Below, in pieces: positions 9,517 through 18,110 of a DNA stretch of 64,000 nt. The DNA comes from Christiangramia echinicola DSM 19838 (GTDB taxonomy: Bacteria; Bacteroidota; Bacteroidia; Flavobacteriales; Flavobacteriaceae), in contig NZ_AUHG01000011.1 in NCBI RefSeq assembly GCF_000423065.1, positions 310,001-374,000 of the forward strand, given 5' to 3'. The first letter of the stretch is position 1. Each line of letters begins with the position of its first letter. The notes beneath the pieces are model-generated. The model saw nothing but the letters and a program-made list of their open reading frames with translations, had not been told where the DNA came from and made no database searches. Both the position numbers and the translations under genes were made by a program.

Positions 9517-10062
9517 ATGACTACAGAAGAAGATCTAGAATTATTAAAATATCCGATCGGGAAATCTGAAATTCCTGAACAAATTTCTTCAGACCATTTA
9601 AAAAAATGGATCACAGATATTAGTGAATTGCCTTATAAACTCAAACAGGCGGTTCAGCCACTTTCCAAAGAACAACTAGACACCCCATACCGGCCGGAGG
9701 GCTGGACTTTAAAACAATTGGTTCATCATATTGCAGACAGTCATTTGAGCGCCTTATTACGTTTTAAATGGGCTTTGACAGAAGACGAACCAACCATAAA
9801 GGCTTATGATGAAAAAGCTTTTGCAGAATTATATGATACAAAACTTGCTCCGGTTGAAATATCGCTGGACCTTATTAGTGCATTGCATGGAAAATGGGTG
9901 ATATTATTAGAAAATATGAGTAATTCAGATTTTGAGAAAACATATGTTCATCCAGAAACAGGATATAGATTTACTTTAAAAGAAGGGCTGGGGCATTATT
10001 CCTGGCACAGTAGACATCATTACGCGCATTTGCATAATCTATTAAAAAGAAAAGGCTGGTGA
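9517..10062 (+). CDS. DinB-fold putative bacillithiol transferase (BstA/YfiT family)
   Basis: The protein has 181 residues. It carries the N-terminal LKYPIGK segment and the RPEGWTLKQLVHHIADSH motif of the YfiT/BstA family, plus the C-terminal WHSRHHYAHL motif. The clustered His residues (first motif around 71-75 and the C-terminal HSRHH) are the expected metal ligands of the DinB four-helix fold. Members transfer bacillithiol to electrophiles or act as metal-dependent hydrolases. Whether this organism makes bacillithiol is not shown in the window. The gene is bounded by terminators on both sides and appears monocistronic. Confidence 0.85.
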   Translation: MTTEEDLELLKYPIGKSEIPEQISSDHLKKWITDISELPYKLKQAVQPLSKEQLDTPYRPEGWTLKQLVHHIADSHLSALLRFKWALTEDEPTIKAYDEKAFAELYDTKLAPVEISLDLISALHGKWVILLENMSNSDFEKTYVHPETGYRFTLKEGLGHYSWHSRHHYAHLHNLLKRKGW

Positions 10063-10080
10063 TCACCAGCCTTTTCTTTT
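10045..10080 (+). terminator. Long bidirectional terminator hairpin
   Basis: A perfect 36-base palindrome centred on GGTGATCACC with A-rich and T-rich ends. It overlaps the last codons of the BstA-like gene. Beyond it, 10081-10231 contains nothing I can recognise. Confidence 0.75.
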
Positions 10081-10231
10081 ATAAATGTTTAAAATTAGCT
10101 TCGTTTGTTAGTGATGTATCCTGAATTAAAAATGGAGGTTATTCTGAACTTATTTCAGAATATCATTCCAATGAGCAGCAAAATCATATTCAGCGGAAAA
10201 TCTTTTAAAACAGAAAACAGGTATACATCAA

Positions 10232-10876
10232 TCAGTTATTCAATTCCGGTTCCGGAGTCATTCGTAAATAAGGTCTAATTTCCTTATAACCCTTAGGGAA
10301 CATTTTGTCTGCTTCCTCATTAGAAACTGAAGGGCTTATAACTACATCTTCCCCATTTTTCCAGTTTGCAGGTGTTGCCACCTTATTATATGCTGTTAAC
10401 TGCAGAGAATCTATGACCCTGATTAATTCGTCAAAATTTCTACCGGTGCTGGCCGGATAAGTAAGCGTCATTTTTATGCTTTTATCTGGTGCGATCACAA
10501 AGACTGACCGAACGGTTAACGTGTCATCAGCTTTTGGGTGTATCATACCGTAGAGATCTGAAACTTTTCTGTCTTCATCTGCGATAATCGGAAAATTAAC
10601 GGTGGTGTTCTGAGTCTCGTTAATATCCTTTATCCAGCCTTTATGCGATTCCAGCCCGTCTACACTCAGTGCCATGACTTTAACGTTCCGTTTTTCAAAT
10701 TTTGCCTTATAATTTGCAACTGTTCCCAGCTCGGTAGTGCAAACTGGGGTGTAATCTGCAGGATGAGAAAAAAGTATTCCCCAGCTATCTCCGAGGTAGT
10801 CGTAAAAATTGATCTTTCCTTCTGAAGTTTCAGCGTCAAAATTAGGAGCTTTATCTCCAAGTTTTAATTCACTCAT
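10232..10876 (-). CDS. 1-Cys peroxiredoxin (Prx6 type)
   Basis: The protein has 214 residues. The peroxidatic cysteine is Cys46 in the motif PADYTPVCTTELG, with the supporting Thr and the later Arg in TGRNFDELIRV. I see no second cysteine, so it is a 1-Cys enzyme of the Prx6 subfamily that reduces hydrogen peroxide or organic peroxides with an external thiol. The family length (about 210-220) and the extended C-terminal arm (residues about 165-214) fit. There is no signal peptide, so it is cytoplasmic. It lies 100 bases downstream of the thioredoxin-fold gene at 10977 on the same strand, so the two may be coordinated in oxidative stress. Confidence 0.93.
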   Translation of the reverse strand: MSELKLGDKAPNFDAETSEGKINFYDYLGDSWGILFSHPADYTPVCTTELGTVANYKAKFEKRNVKVMALSVDGLESHKGWIKDINETQNTTVNFPIIADEDRKVSDLYGMIHPKADDTLTVRSVFVIAPDKSIKMTLTYPASTGRNFDELIRVIDSLQLTAYNKVATPANWKNGEDVVISPSVSNEEADKMFPKGYKEIRPYLRMTPEPELNN

Positions 10877-10976
10877 AGTTTTAAAATTTAATGGTTAAAA
10901 AATAAAAATCCGGGAGGCGTTTCCTGACTTAAATTTAATCATTTTAAAGGAGGCTGGGAATTAAGCAAAGGTTAAA

Positions 10977-11534
10977 TCATTCTCTCCATTTAATATTGCA
11001 ACCTATGCTGGGCTTTTGATCCTCGTTAACTTTTCGGTTATTTAATACAGCATCCATGGCTTCCCTAAGGTCCCTGCCATTAGAATGAATTCCGTTGCCG
11101 GGACGACTATCATCAAGCTGACCATGATATATAAGTTTTAATTCAGCATCGAATAGATAAAAATCAGGGGTACAGGCTGCGTCATAGGCTTTTGCTATCT
11201 CCTGAGTGCCATCGAATAAATATGGGAAAGAATATTGATGCTTCGCGGCATGTTCTTTCATCATCTCCGGGCTATCCTGTGGGTATTTCTTAATATCATT
11301 GCTCATAATACCGGCGAATCCAAAACCTAACTGTCTGTATTCATTTGCAATATGTACCATTTCTTCATTTACATGTTTTACAAATGGACAGTGATTGCAG
11401 ATGAACATGATCACCGTTCCGCGTTCACCCTTTACCTCTTCCAGGGTGATTAGATGATCTGTAATAGTGTCCATTAATTTAAAATCTGGGGCCTCGGTTC
11501 CAAGAGCTATCGTATTAGATGGTGTAAGTGACAT
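10977..11534 (-). CDS. Thioredoxin-fold protein with CNHC motif (AhpC/TSA-like)
   Basis: The protein has 185 residues. The N-terminal half has the peroxiredoxin-like APDFKLMDT segment. The redox motif CNHC lies at residues 46-49 in MFICNHCPFVKHV. A later Cys sits in AACTPDFYLFD, where classic thioredoxins carry the cis-Pro. This is the thioredoxin-family group often found near peroxiredoxins. It probably acts as a cytoplasmic thiol reductant or peroxidase of unknown partner. The ATG at 11534 is followed by a short Ser/Thr-rich start and a correct fold N-terminus. Confidence 0.85.
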   Translation of the reverse strand: MSLTPSNTIALGTEAPDFKLMDTITDHLITLEEVKGERGTVIMFICNHCPFVKHVNEEMVHIANEYRQLGFGFAGIMSNDIKKYPQDSPEMMKEHAAKHQYSFPYLFDGTQEIAKAYDAACTPDFYLFDAELKLIYHGQLDDSRPGNGIHSNGRDLREAMDAVLNNRKVNEDQKPSIGCNIKWRE

Positions 11535-11599
11535 CTTTTTCTTTAAAATTAAATATTAATGCTGAATATTGGCTAATTTGTTCCTTTTAAAATAATAAG

Positions 11600-11938
11600 A
11601 TGAAAGAGATAGAATGGAAGGATTTTGAAAAGTTGGAAATGAGAACAGGAACTATTCTTTCTGTGGAAGAATTTCCTGAAGCTAGAAATCCTGCTTATAA
11701 ATTAGTCATAGATTTTGGTGAAGAAATAGGAGAGAAGAAATCGTCTGCGCAGATCACCAGGAGATATACCCTTGAAGAATTACCGGGAAGACAGATCGTT
11801 GCAGTAGTTAATTTTCCTGTAAAGAGGATCGCAGGTTTTAAAAGTGAATGTTTGGTTCTTGGAGTATTAGGAGAAAATAAAGATGTTGTTTTGTTGTCTC
11901 CCGGTCAAAAAGTGCCAAATGGTTCATTGATTGGATGA
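11600..11938 (+). CDS. csaA: CsaA-type tRNA-binding protein
   Basis: The protein has 112 residues and consists of one EMAP-II-like OB-fold domain. Landmarks are LEMRTGTILSVEEFP, YKLVIDFGEEIG, SSAQIT and the C-terminal VLLSPGQKVPNGSLIG loop. This is the usual full length for CsaA, a homodimeric tRNA-binding protein also described as a secretion-related chaperone. It is divergent from the thioredoxin-fold gene and convergent with the M14 gene, and appears to be a single-gene unit. Confidence 0.9.
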   Translation: MKEIEWKDFEKLEMRTGTILSVEEFPEARNPAYKLVIDFGEEIGEKKSSAQITRRYTLEELPGRQIVAVVNFPVKRIAGFKSECLVLGVLGENKDVVLLSPGQKVPNGSLIG

Positions 11939-11966
11939 TCAGGTTGTAAATACCTGATCATCCAAT
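11930..11966 (+). terminator. Bidirectional terminator between csaA and the M14 gene
   Basis: 15-bp perfect stem ATTGGATGATCAGGT / ACCTGATCATCCAAT around a 7-base loop. The T tail is modest. It overlaps the csaA stop codon. Confidence 0.65.
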
Positions 11967-11975
11967 TTTGACTTT

Positions 11976-14492
11976 TTACATTTCATCTCCAAAGAAAATC
12001 GCATTCATTAGTAGTTTGTTTGTGCCGTACCAGAATGCTCTAAAATTGGTATTATCTGTAAAGAGCATAACCTCACCACGTCCTAAACTTTCGTGTTTAA
12101 AGGGAACTGTTTTAGCGATAGAATCAAGATTTGGTTTACTTATATAACCACTTAGCAGTGGCTTTTCAGTATATTGAATAGGATTATTATAGCTCTGTTC
12201 ATCGGCTTCCATGAATATGGTTGTATTTCTAAACATCGCGATCTTCTTATCGTCATAACCAAAGGCTATGGGGTGAGTGCGATCCAGTTCAACTTCAAAA
12301 ATTGCGCCTCCAATTCCCTGTGCACCTCTAAAATCTCCGCGATCTCCAAAACTTATATCCTTCGCAGTGATCTTATTTTCCTTGGTTTCAAACTTAATGA
12401 AGTCGTTCTTTTTCATCCAGTTTACCGCATTTCTATAAGCGATGATCGTTCCGCCTTCTTTGGTCCATTTCTTAAGTTTTGTGGCATGTTCTTTAGCAAG
12501 GCCACTTCCCCAGGCAGAAGGTAAAATAATGTCTGTATACTTGCTAAGATCAGTACCAGACAGGTCACGAACATCGATTTTTGTGATCTTCATGTCATAG
12601 CGCTGGTCAAATAAATGCCAGATCTCACCAGCATCATATGGAGTAATATTTCCTCCAACAATTAACGCTACTTTTTGCCGTTTTAAACCTCTGAATTGAT
12701 TACTTCCCAGGTTAATTCCCCTGGTCATTCCAGTTTGAATTGCCGAGATCTCTACTCCGCTTTCTTCTGAAACTCTTTTCAGAAATTCGTGTAATTCTGA
12801 TTTATCCAGTTTTTGGTTTTGAACAGGGATCATGATGGTTCCATGTCCATAGTTTTCCCCTTCCAGCCAGAAATCTTCCATGGCAACTTTCGCTCTAAGA
12901 TCTTTTTCCAGAATTTTATTCAAAGCCTTCGGAGCCATGTAATTATTCCAGTTCAATAAATAGGCATAATCACTTGCGTTAGGAAGTTCAGGCGAAGGCA
13001 TTTTGAGATCGTTTATCTTTTCTCCGGTATTTTTCAACGAAGCTTCCTCTGTAAAGTCAAGATTGAAGGCTAAAGGAAAGGTCCATGCAGAAATATCATA
13101 GAACAAACTATCTCGAAATTCTGTTCTTCTCTCGAACATCGCTTTAAGGAGCCTGTATTGTCTTTGATTTTTTGGTACTATATAAGCAGATCCTTTTTTG
13201 AAGTTCCCTCCATTTTCAGAAAAATCCTGGGCTACTTCATGGATCTCTATCTGATGTCTTTTTAAAATTTCAGCCAGTTTATAAGCGCTCACGGGATCTT
13301 TTGAGCTTCCAAAGGCGTAAGCTCCAGATTTGGCAGATTCTCTTGATTCCTTAAAGAAATTTCGCTGATAATCTAAAAGTTCTGTTCTCATTTGCTGAGA
13401 GGCTTCTAAGGTAGAAAGAGCCGCCGTGAATTGATTTCTTATAGTGAACGGAAAGGTTAAAAGTCCGTTTTCGGTTTCCTGCGCATGTCCTCTGGAACTT
13501 CCCTGCTCGAAAAGAATTCCTACACTTCCATTAATATCGGGAAAAGTAGAACCTTTACCATAATAAAAATCATCATAGTTCTCTTCAGTATAGTAAAGTG
13601 ATCCAATTTCATCTAATGCTTCAGCATGGTACGTTCCTATCTCTTTGGTTAGATCTTGATTTAATTGCGGAGTTAAAGGATGAGTCCTTGAAGGAATTCC
13701 GGGTTGAAAAAAGAAAGTGGAATTAGATCCCATTTCGTGATGATCTGTAAGGATGTTTGGATACCAGTTATGAAACGTAGCAATTCTTGCCTGGGATTCC
13801 GGTAATTGTACAGGTAGCCAGTCACGGTTCATGTCGAACCAGTAATGGTTTGTTCTTCCGCCGGGCCAAACCTCGCTGTATTCCCTGTCCTGTGGATCTG
13901 GGTTGATATTTTTGCTCTTATTTGTATTTGCCCAATATGCAAATCTTTGTAAACCATCAGGATTAAAAGAAGGATCTAAAAGAATTATGGTATTTTTCAG
14001 TGTTTCTTCGATCTCTTCACCTTCAGCTGCTGCCAGGTAATAGGCATACAATAAAGCAGCGTTAGATCCGCTGGCTTCATTACCGTGAATAGAAAATCCC
14101 TGGTTAATCACAATGGGCATTTCTTCGGTATTCAATGATTCTGAATCCTTTTCAACAAGAGAAACATGCTTTTTTCTTATCTCTTCCAGGTTGGCCAGGT
14201 TTTCTTCTGAAGATACCGTTAGTAAAACCAGTTGTCTGCCTTCATAGGTGAAACCTCTGTTTTCTATTTGAATACGAGGCGAGACATCTGCCAGTTTTTG
14301 CATATACATTACAAGTCGATCGTGGCTAACATGCCATTCTCCAGGAATAAAACCTATAACTTCCTGGGGAGTGGGAATTTCAGGATTATAAGAAATATCT
14401 GCCGGGAGATAATATTCCATAGAGATATTTTCTTCCTGAGCCTGGGTAAAGAAAAAGAATAGTAATAGTAAGAAGCTAAAAATGTTACGCAT
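11976..14492 (-). CDS. Exported M14-family zinc carboxypeptidase
   Basis: The protein has 838 residues and a signal peptide ending near TQAQE (residue 20). The zinc ligands His136 and Glu139 lie in SIHGNEASGS. The third His is in the TDHHEMGS segment. The catalytic Glu is probably the one in GILFEQGSSRGH. The carboxypeptidase domain covers about residues 40-400. The C-terminal half (about 500-838) contains a class I glutamine amidotransferase-like fold with VALIVGG and ILPSAWGSGLA and no obvious catalytic Cys. That two-part layout is common in Bacteroidota M14 proteins. It is probably secreted or periplasmic and trims peptides from the C-terminus. Confidence 0.9.
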   Translation of the reverse strand: MRNIFSFLLLLFFFFTQAQEENISMEYYLPADISYNPEIPTPQEVIGFIPGEWHVSHDRLVMYMQKLADVSPRIQIENRGFTYEGRQLVLLTVSSEENLANLEEIRKKHVSLVEKDSESLNTEEMPIVINQGFSIHGNEASGSNAALLYAYYLAAAEGEEIEETLKNTIILLDPSFNPDGLQRFAYWANTNKSKNINPDPQDREYSEVWPGGRTNHYWFDMNRDWLPVQLPESQARIATFHNWYPNILTDHHEMGSNSTFFFQPGIPSRTHPLTPQLNQDLTKEIGTYHAEALDEIGSLYYTEENYDDFYYGKGSTFPDINGSVGILFEQGSSRGHAQETENGLLTFPFTIRNQFTAALSTLEASQQMRTELLDYQRNFFKESRESAKSGAYAFGSSKDPVSAYKLAEILKRHQIEIHEVAQDFSENGGNFKKGSAYIVPKNQRQYRLLKAMFERRTEFRDSLFYDISAWTFPLAFNLDFTEEASLKNTGEKINDLKMPSPELPNASDYAYLLNWNNYMAPKALNKILEKDLRAKVAMEDFWLEGENYGHGTIMIPVQNQKLDKSELHEFLKRVSEESGVEISAIQTGMTRGINLGSNQFRGLKRQKVALIVGGNITPYDAGEIWHLFDQRYDMKITKIDVRDLSGTDLSKYTDIILPSAWGSGLAKEHATKLKKWTKEGGTIIAYRNAVNWMKKNDFIKFETKENKITAKDISFGDRGDFRGAQGIGGAIFEVELDRTHPIAFGYDDKKIAMFRNTTIFMEADEQSYNNPIQYTEKPLLSGYISKPNLDSIAKTVPFKHESLGRGEVMLFTDNTNFRAFWYGTNKLLMNAIFFGDEM

Positions 14493-14522
14493 TATGGTGA
14501 ATTTTGAAAAACCTAAGATAAA

Positions 14523-14551
14523 AAAAACCGTCCTGAAATGGGACGGTTTTT
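14523..14551 (-). terminator. Rho-independent terminator after the DUF3276 gene
   Basis: Stem AAAAACCGTCC / GGACGGTTTTT with a 7-base loop. On the minus strand it ends in a long T run, 23 bases past the DUF3276 stop. Confidence 0.8.
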
Positions 14552-14573
14552 AAATAGCTGATAGTATTGTTCG

Positions 14574-14957
14574 TTATATGTCGTCGAAACTTACATCGGT
14601 AAACTTCTCTGCAGTAGACGATTTAGAAGCATTTTCTGAATCATCATCTTCATATTCTTTTTTGAAATCTTTCTGATGACGTTCACTTATTACTTCTTCA
14701 CCTTTTTCATTGATGATAAAGTTTGTCATTTCTTCCAGGATCTCTCTAAAACCATCAAAATCTTCTTTATAAAGGTAGATCTTGTGTTTTTTGTAATAGA
14801 AAGAACCGTCATCATTCGTGAACTTTTTACTTTCGGTGATGGTAAGGTAATAATCATCAGCTCGGGTAGATCTCACATCAAAAAAGTAAGTTCTTCTTCC
14901 CGCTCTTAAAACTTTAGAGAATATTTCTTCTTTCTCCATCATTCCCTTGTCGCTCAT
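14574..14957 (-). CDS. DUF3276 PurA-like nucleic-acid-binding protein
   Basis: The protein has 127 residues. The core (about 8-90) matches the bacterial PUR-alpha repeat family DUF3276: the segment RAGRRTYFFDVRSTRADDYYLTITESKK and a second strand set with YKKHKIYLYKEDF. Family members bind single-stranded DNA or RNA. The C-terminal 30 residues are acidic and Ser-rich and probably disordered. The gene is the last one before the terminator at 14523 and lies 75 bases downstream of the ABC exporter gene's stop on the same strand. Confidence 0.88.
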   Translation of the reverse strand: MSDKGMMEKEEIFSKVLRAGRRTYFFDVRSTRADDYYLTITESKKFTNDDGSFYYKKHKIYLYKEDFDGFREILEEMTNFIINEKGEEVISERHQKDFKKEYEDDDSENASKSSTAEKFTDVSFDDI

Positions 14958-15032
14958 ATAAATAGATTCTTTAATGGTTTGTTATTGTCGAGCTCAAAAA
15001 TCTAAAAATTTTTAACATCTAACAAAAAATTT

Positions 15033-16790
15033 TCACATTTCTTTTTCATTTAGCTGTTTTGCGTAGAGTTCTTTGTAATATCCTTGGGTATTCAATAGCT
15101 GTTCATGTGTGCCTTCCTGCACTATTTGCCCGTCTTCAAGGATTATTATCTTATCTGCATTTTTAGCTGAAGAAATTCTATGGCTTACAATAATGGTCGT
15201 CTTATTTTTAGAGATTTCAAATAGATTATTTAGAATTTCCTCTTCTGTTTCTGTATCAACTGCCGAAAGACAGTCGTCAAAAAGTAGGATCTCAGGATCG
15301 TGAATTATCGCCCTGGCAATAGAAACACGCTGTTTCTGACCACCAGAAAGGGTGATCCCTCGTTCTCCCAGTACAGTATCATAACCTTTACTAAAGCCCA
15401 TTATGTTTTTATGGACCGATGCATTTTTAGCAGCTTTGATGATTTCTTCTTCAGTAGCTTCCGTTTTTCCGAATTTGATATTATTCCTAATGCTATCACT
15501 AAAAAGGAATGCATCCTGAGGAACATAACCTATACTTTCTCTTAGGCTATCCAGATTCAGCTTATCTATATGCCGGTCATCTATCAATATTTCACCATTA
15601 TCTATATCGTATAATCTCCCGATGAGTTCAAGAATAGTAGATTTTCCGGATCCTGTCTTACCAATAATGGCCAGTGTTTCTCCCTTCTGAACACTGAAAG
15701 ACACATTTTTTAGAGCCGTAATGTTAGTATCATCATAGGTGAAACTCACATTTTTGAATTCAATACTTCCATTCACTTCATCGGGTTCAGACCTTGGATT
15801 AGTGATCTCCGGCTTTTCACTCAAGAACTCATTGATTCTTTCCTGGGAGGCTTCTGCCTGTTGCACAAGTGATGTTACCCATCCTATAGAGGCCACAGGC
15901 CAGGTAAGCATATTAACATACAGAATGAATTCCACAAGTACATCTATATTCTCGATCTCTCCAGAAATGATCTGCCTTCCGCCAAAATAGATCACGATAA
16001 TATTACTTATCCCTATGAGTAAAACCATTAATGGGAAAAAGAAAGCCTGCACTTTAACCAGGTCTATGTTCTTATCCCGACTTCCGTTGGAAAGATCGGT
16101 GAAATTAGCATTGGTCTGAGGTTCAATTCCATAGGATTTAATCACGGCTATTCCGCTGAAACTTTCCTGGGTAAAGGTATTAAGCTTTGATAGGTATTGC
16201 TGGACTACAGTGCTTCTCTGGTGAATGGCTACACTTAGTTTATATATCGAAAATGCCAGAATTGGTAATGGAATTACCGTGTAAAGGGTAAGTTTTGGAG
16301 CGGCCTGAAGCATGAATATAAGTACTACCACGGTAGAAGTGAATGTGGTAACACTATACATGATGGCTGGCCCCAGATATAATCTAACCTTGGAGACATC
16401 TTCACTTATACGGTTCATTAGGTCTCCGGTTCGGTTCTTTTTGTAAAAATTAAGAGATAGATCCTGGTAATGTTGAAAAACTTCATTTTTGAGATCATAT
16501 TCCATATGCCTTGAAACAACAATAAAGGTTTGTCGCATAAGGAAGGTGAAAAATGCTGATAGAAGTGTAGTCCCGACTATAAGCATAATATTGTAGGCTA
16601 GTTCGCTTTTCACTACACCAATATCGGTCACCGTACCATTGATGTATTTTTCAATGATAATCGTGCTTTTTCCAATAAGTGGAATGTAGTAGATGGCGAA
16701 GATCCTGGCCGCTATTGTGATCACTAGACCAATTAATAATCGCCACTTGTATTTCTTAAAATATTTATTGAGATGCTGAAGGTTTTTCAT
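15033..16790 (-). CDS. ABC exporter, fused permease-ATPase (MsbA/LmrA type)
   Basis: The protein has 585 residues. The six-helix type 1 exporter membrane domain spans about residues 15-310. The ATPase domain covers about 340-575, with Walker A GKTGSGKST, Q-loop YVPQDAFLFS, signature LSGGQKQR, Walker B EILLFDD and switch His in VSHR. All catalytic residues are present. As a half-transporter it should homodimerise in the inner membrane and export lipids or drugs; the substrate is not evident. There is no partner gene beside it, so a homodimer is more likely than a heterodimer. Confidence 0.92.
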   Translation of the reverse strand: MKNLQHLNKYFKKYKWRLLIGLVITIAARIFAIYYIPLIGKSTIIIEKYINGTVTDIGVVKSELAYNIMLIVGTTLLSAFFTFLMRQTFIVVSRHMEYDLKNEVFQHYQDLSLNFYKKNRTGDLMNRISEDVSKVRLYLGPAIMYSVTTFTSTVVVLIFMLQAAPKLTLYTVIPLPILAFSIYKLSVAIHQRSTVVQQYLSKLNTFTQESFSGIAVIKSYGIEPQTNANFTDLSNGSRDKNIDLVKVQAFFFPLMVLLIGISNIIVIYFGGRQIISGEIENIDVLVEFILYVNMLTWPVASIGWVTSLVQQAEASQERINEFLSEKPEITNPRSEPDEVNGSIEFKNVSFTYDDTNITALKNVSFSVQKGETLAIIGKTGSGKSTILELIGRLYDIDNGEILIDDRHIDKLNLDSLRESIGYVPQDAFLFSDSIRNNIKFGKTEATEEEIIKAAKNASVHKNIMGFSKGYDTVLGERGITLSGGQKQRVSIARAIIHDPEILLFDDCLSAVDTETEEEILNNLFEISKNKTTIIVSHRISSAKNADKIIILEDGQIVQEGTHEQLLNTQGYYKELYAKQLNEKEM

Positions 16791-16843
16791 TCAGTGGTAT
16801 TTGGTATTTTTGAGGATTCTGTAATTTAACACGTTTTAAATCC

Positions 16844-16870
16844 TTGTTTTTTAAAATATTATTATTTTTG
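16844..16870 (+). promoter_or_regulatory. Promoter of the amino-acid dehydrogenase gene
   Basis: -33 TTG at 16844-16846 and exact -7 TATTTTTG at 16863-16870, with a 16-base spacer. This is slightly short for Bacteroidota but acceptable. The start codon is at 16923. Confidence 0.6.
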
Positions 16871-16922
16871 CCATGGATTTTTGATCAAATTCAAAATCTG
16901 AAAAATTTAAAATTCAACAGGT

Positions 16923-18026
16923 ATGCAAGTTGACGTTCTAAATGCAAAAGAACTAAAAAAGTCTGCTCCGGTATTCGGACAGGTGTCGTTTGATGATCAC
17001 GAGCAAATCGTTTTTTGCAACGACAAAGATACAGGTTTAAAGGCAATTATTGGTATTCATAACACTGTTTTAGGACCTGCGTTAGGAGGTACCAGAATGT
17101 GGAATTATACCAGTGAATGGGAGGCCGTAAACGACGTTTTGCGTTTATCCAGAGGGATGACATTTAAAAGTGCGATCACGGGTCTAAATCTTGGTGGAGG
17201 AAAAGCTGTGATCATTGGAGATGCTAAGAAAGATAAGACTCCAGCACTAATGAAAAGATTTGGTGAATTTGTTCATTCTCTTGGTGGTAAATATATCACT
17301 GCAGAAGATGTAGGAATGGAAACATCAGATATGGATACCGTAAGAGAAGTGACTCCTTATGTAACCGGAATTTCTGAATCTAAAGGTGGATCTGGAAATC
17401 CGTCTCCAATTACTGCCTACGGTGTATTTATGGGACTTAAGGCTTCAGCTAAATTTAAATATGGAACAGACGATCTAGAAGGTAAAAAAGTGCTGGTTCA
17501 GGGAATTGGTCATGTTGGAGAAACACTAGTTGAATTTCTTACTGGAGATGGAGCTGAAGTGTTTATTACAGATATCAATGAAGAGCGTCTACAGGAAGTA
17601 AGTAAAAAATACGGAGCTCACATTTTTACAGATAGAGATATTTATGGAGCTGATATGGATATTTATGCTCCATGTGCTTTAGGTGCTACGATCAATGATG
17701 AAACTATTGAAAGACTTAAAGTAGATATCATTGCCGGTGCAGCTAATAACCAGTTAGCAGATGAGGTTTCTCATGGAGAGATTTTACAGAGAAAGGGGAT
17801 TGTATATGCACCTGATTTCTTAATAAATGCTGGTGGAATTATAAATGTTTATGCTGAGCTTGAAAATTATGACAAGCAGGAAATCATGCGTAAGACTGAA
17901 AATATCTATAATACTACTCTTAGAATTCTTGAGAAAGCATCTAAGGATGACATCACTACTCATTTTGCAGCTTTAAAAATTGCAAGGCAGAGAATTGAGG
18001 ATAGAAAAAATCAAAATTTAAATTAG
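16923..18026 (+). CDS. Leucine/valine-type amino-acid dehydrogenase
   Basis: The protein has 367 residues. It belongs to the Glu/Leu/Phe/Val dehydrogenase family. The catalytic Lys lies in GLNLGGGKAVIIGD and the substrate-binding Lys earlier in RGMTFKSAI. The NAD-binding Rossmann motif is GIGHVGETL, and the C-terminal domain contains GAANNQLA and PDFLINAGGIINV. The length (about 350-370) fits leucine or valine dehydrogenase rather than glutamate dehydrogenase (about 450). It reversibly deaminates branched-chain amino acids to 2-oxo acids in the cytoplasm with NAD. The ATG at 16923 is preceded by an A-rich leader. Confidence 0.9.
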   Translation: MQVDVLNAKELKKSAPVFGQVSFDDHEQIVFCNDKDTGLKAIIGIHNTVLGPALGGTRMWNYTSEWEAVNDVLRLSRGMTFKSAITGLNLGGGKAVIIGDAKKDKTPALMKRFGEFVHSLGGKYITAEDVGMETSDMDTVREVTPYVTGISESKGGSGNPSPITAYGVFMGLKASAKFKYGTDDLEGKKVLVQGIGHVGETLVEFLTGDGAEVFITDINEERLQEVSKKYGAHIFTDRDIYGADMDIYAPCALGATINDETIERLKVDIIAGAANNQLADEVSHGEILQRKGIVYAPDFLINAGGIINVYAELENYDKQEIMRKTENIYNTTLRILEKASKDDITTHFAALKIARQRIEDRKNQNLN

Positions 18027-18044
18027 TCAGTTCTAATTTATTGA

Positions 18045-18052
18045 TATTTTTG
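18045..18052 (+). promoter_or_regulatory. -7 element upstream of nusB
   Basis: TATTTTTG is an exact -7 consensus 58 bases before the nusB ATG. No TTG lies at the right distance. The hairpin at 18055-18079 follows immediately, so a transcript starting here would begin with that stem-loop. Confidence 0.4.
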
Positions 18053-18054
18053 CA

Positions 18055-18079
18055 GGGCGAAAGTGAAATGCTTTCGCCC
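18055..18079 (+). terminator. Hairpin between the dehydrogenase gene and nusB
   Basis: Perfect 9-bp stem GGGCGAAAG / CTTTCGCCC with a 7-base loop, followed by a short T-rich stretch. It could terminate the dehydrogenase message, or form a 5' stem-loop on the nusB message because a -7 element lies just upstream. Confidence 0.5.
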
Positions 18080-18110
18080 TTTCTAATTTTCTAAAAGTTC
18101 TTTTACAATT

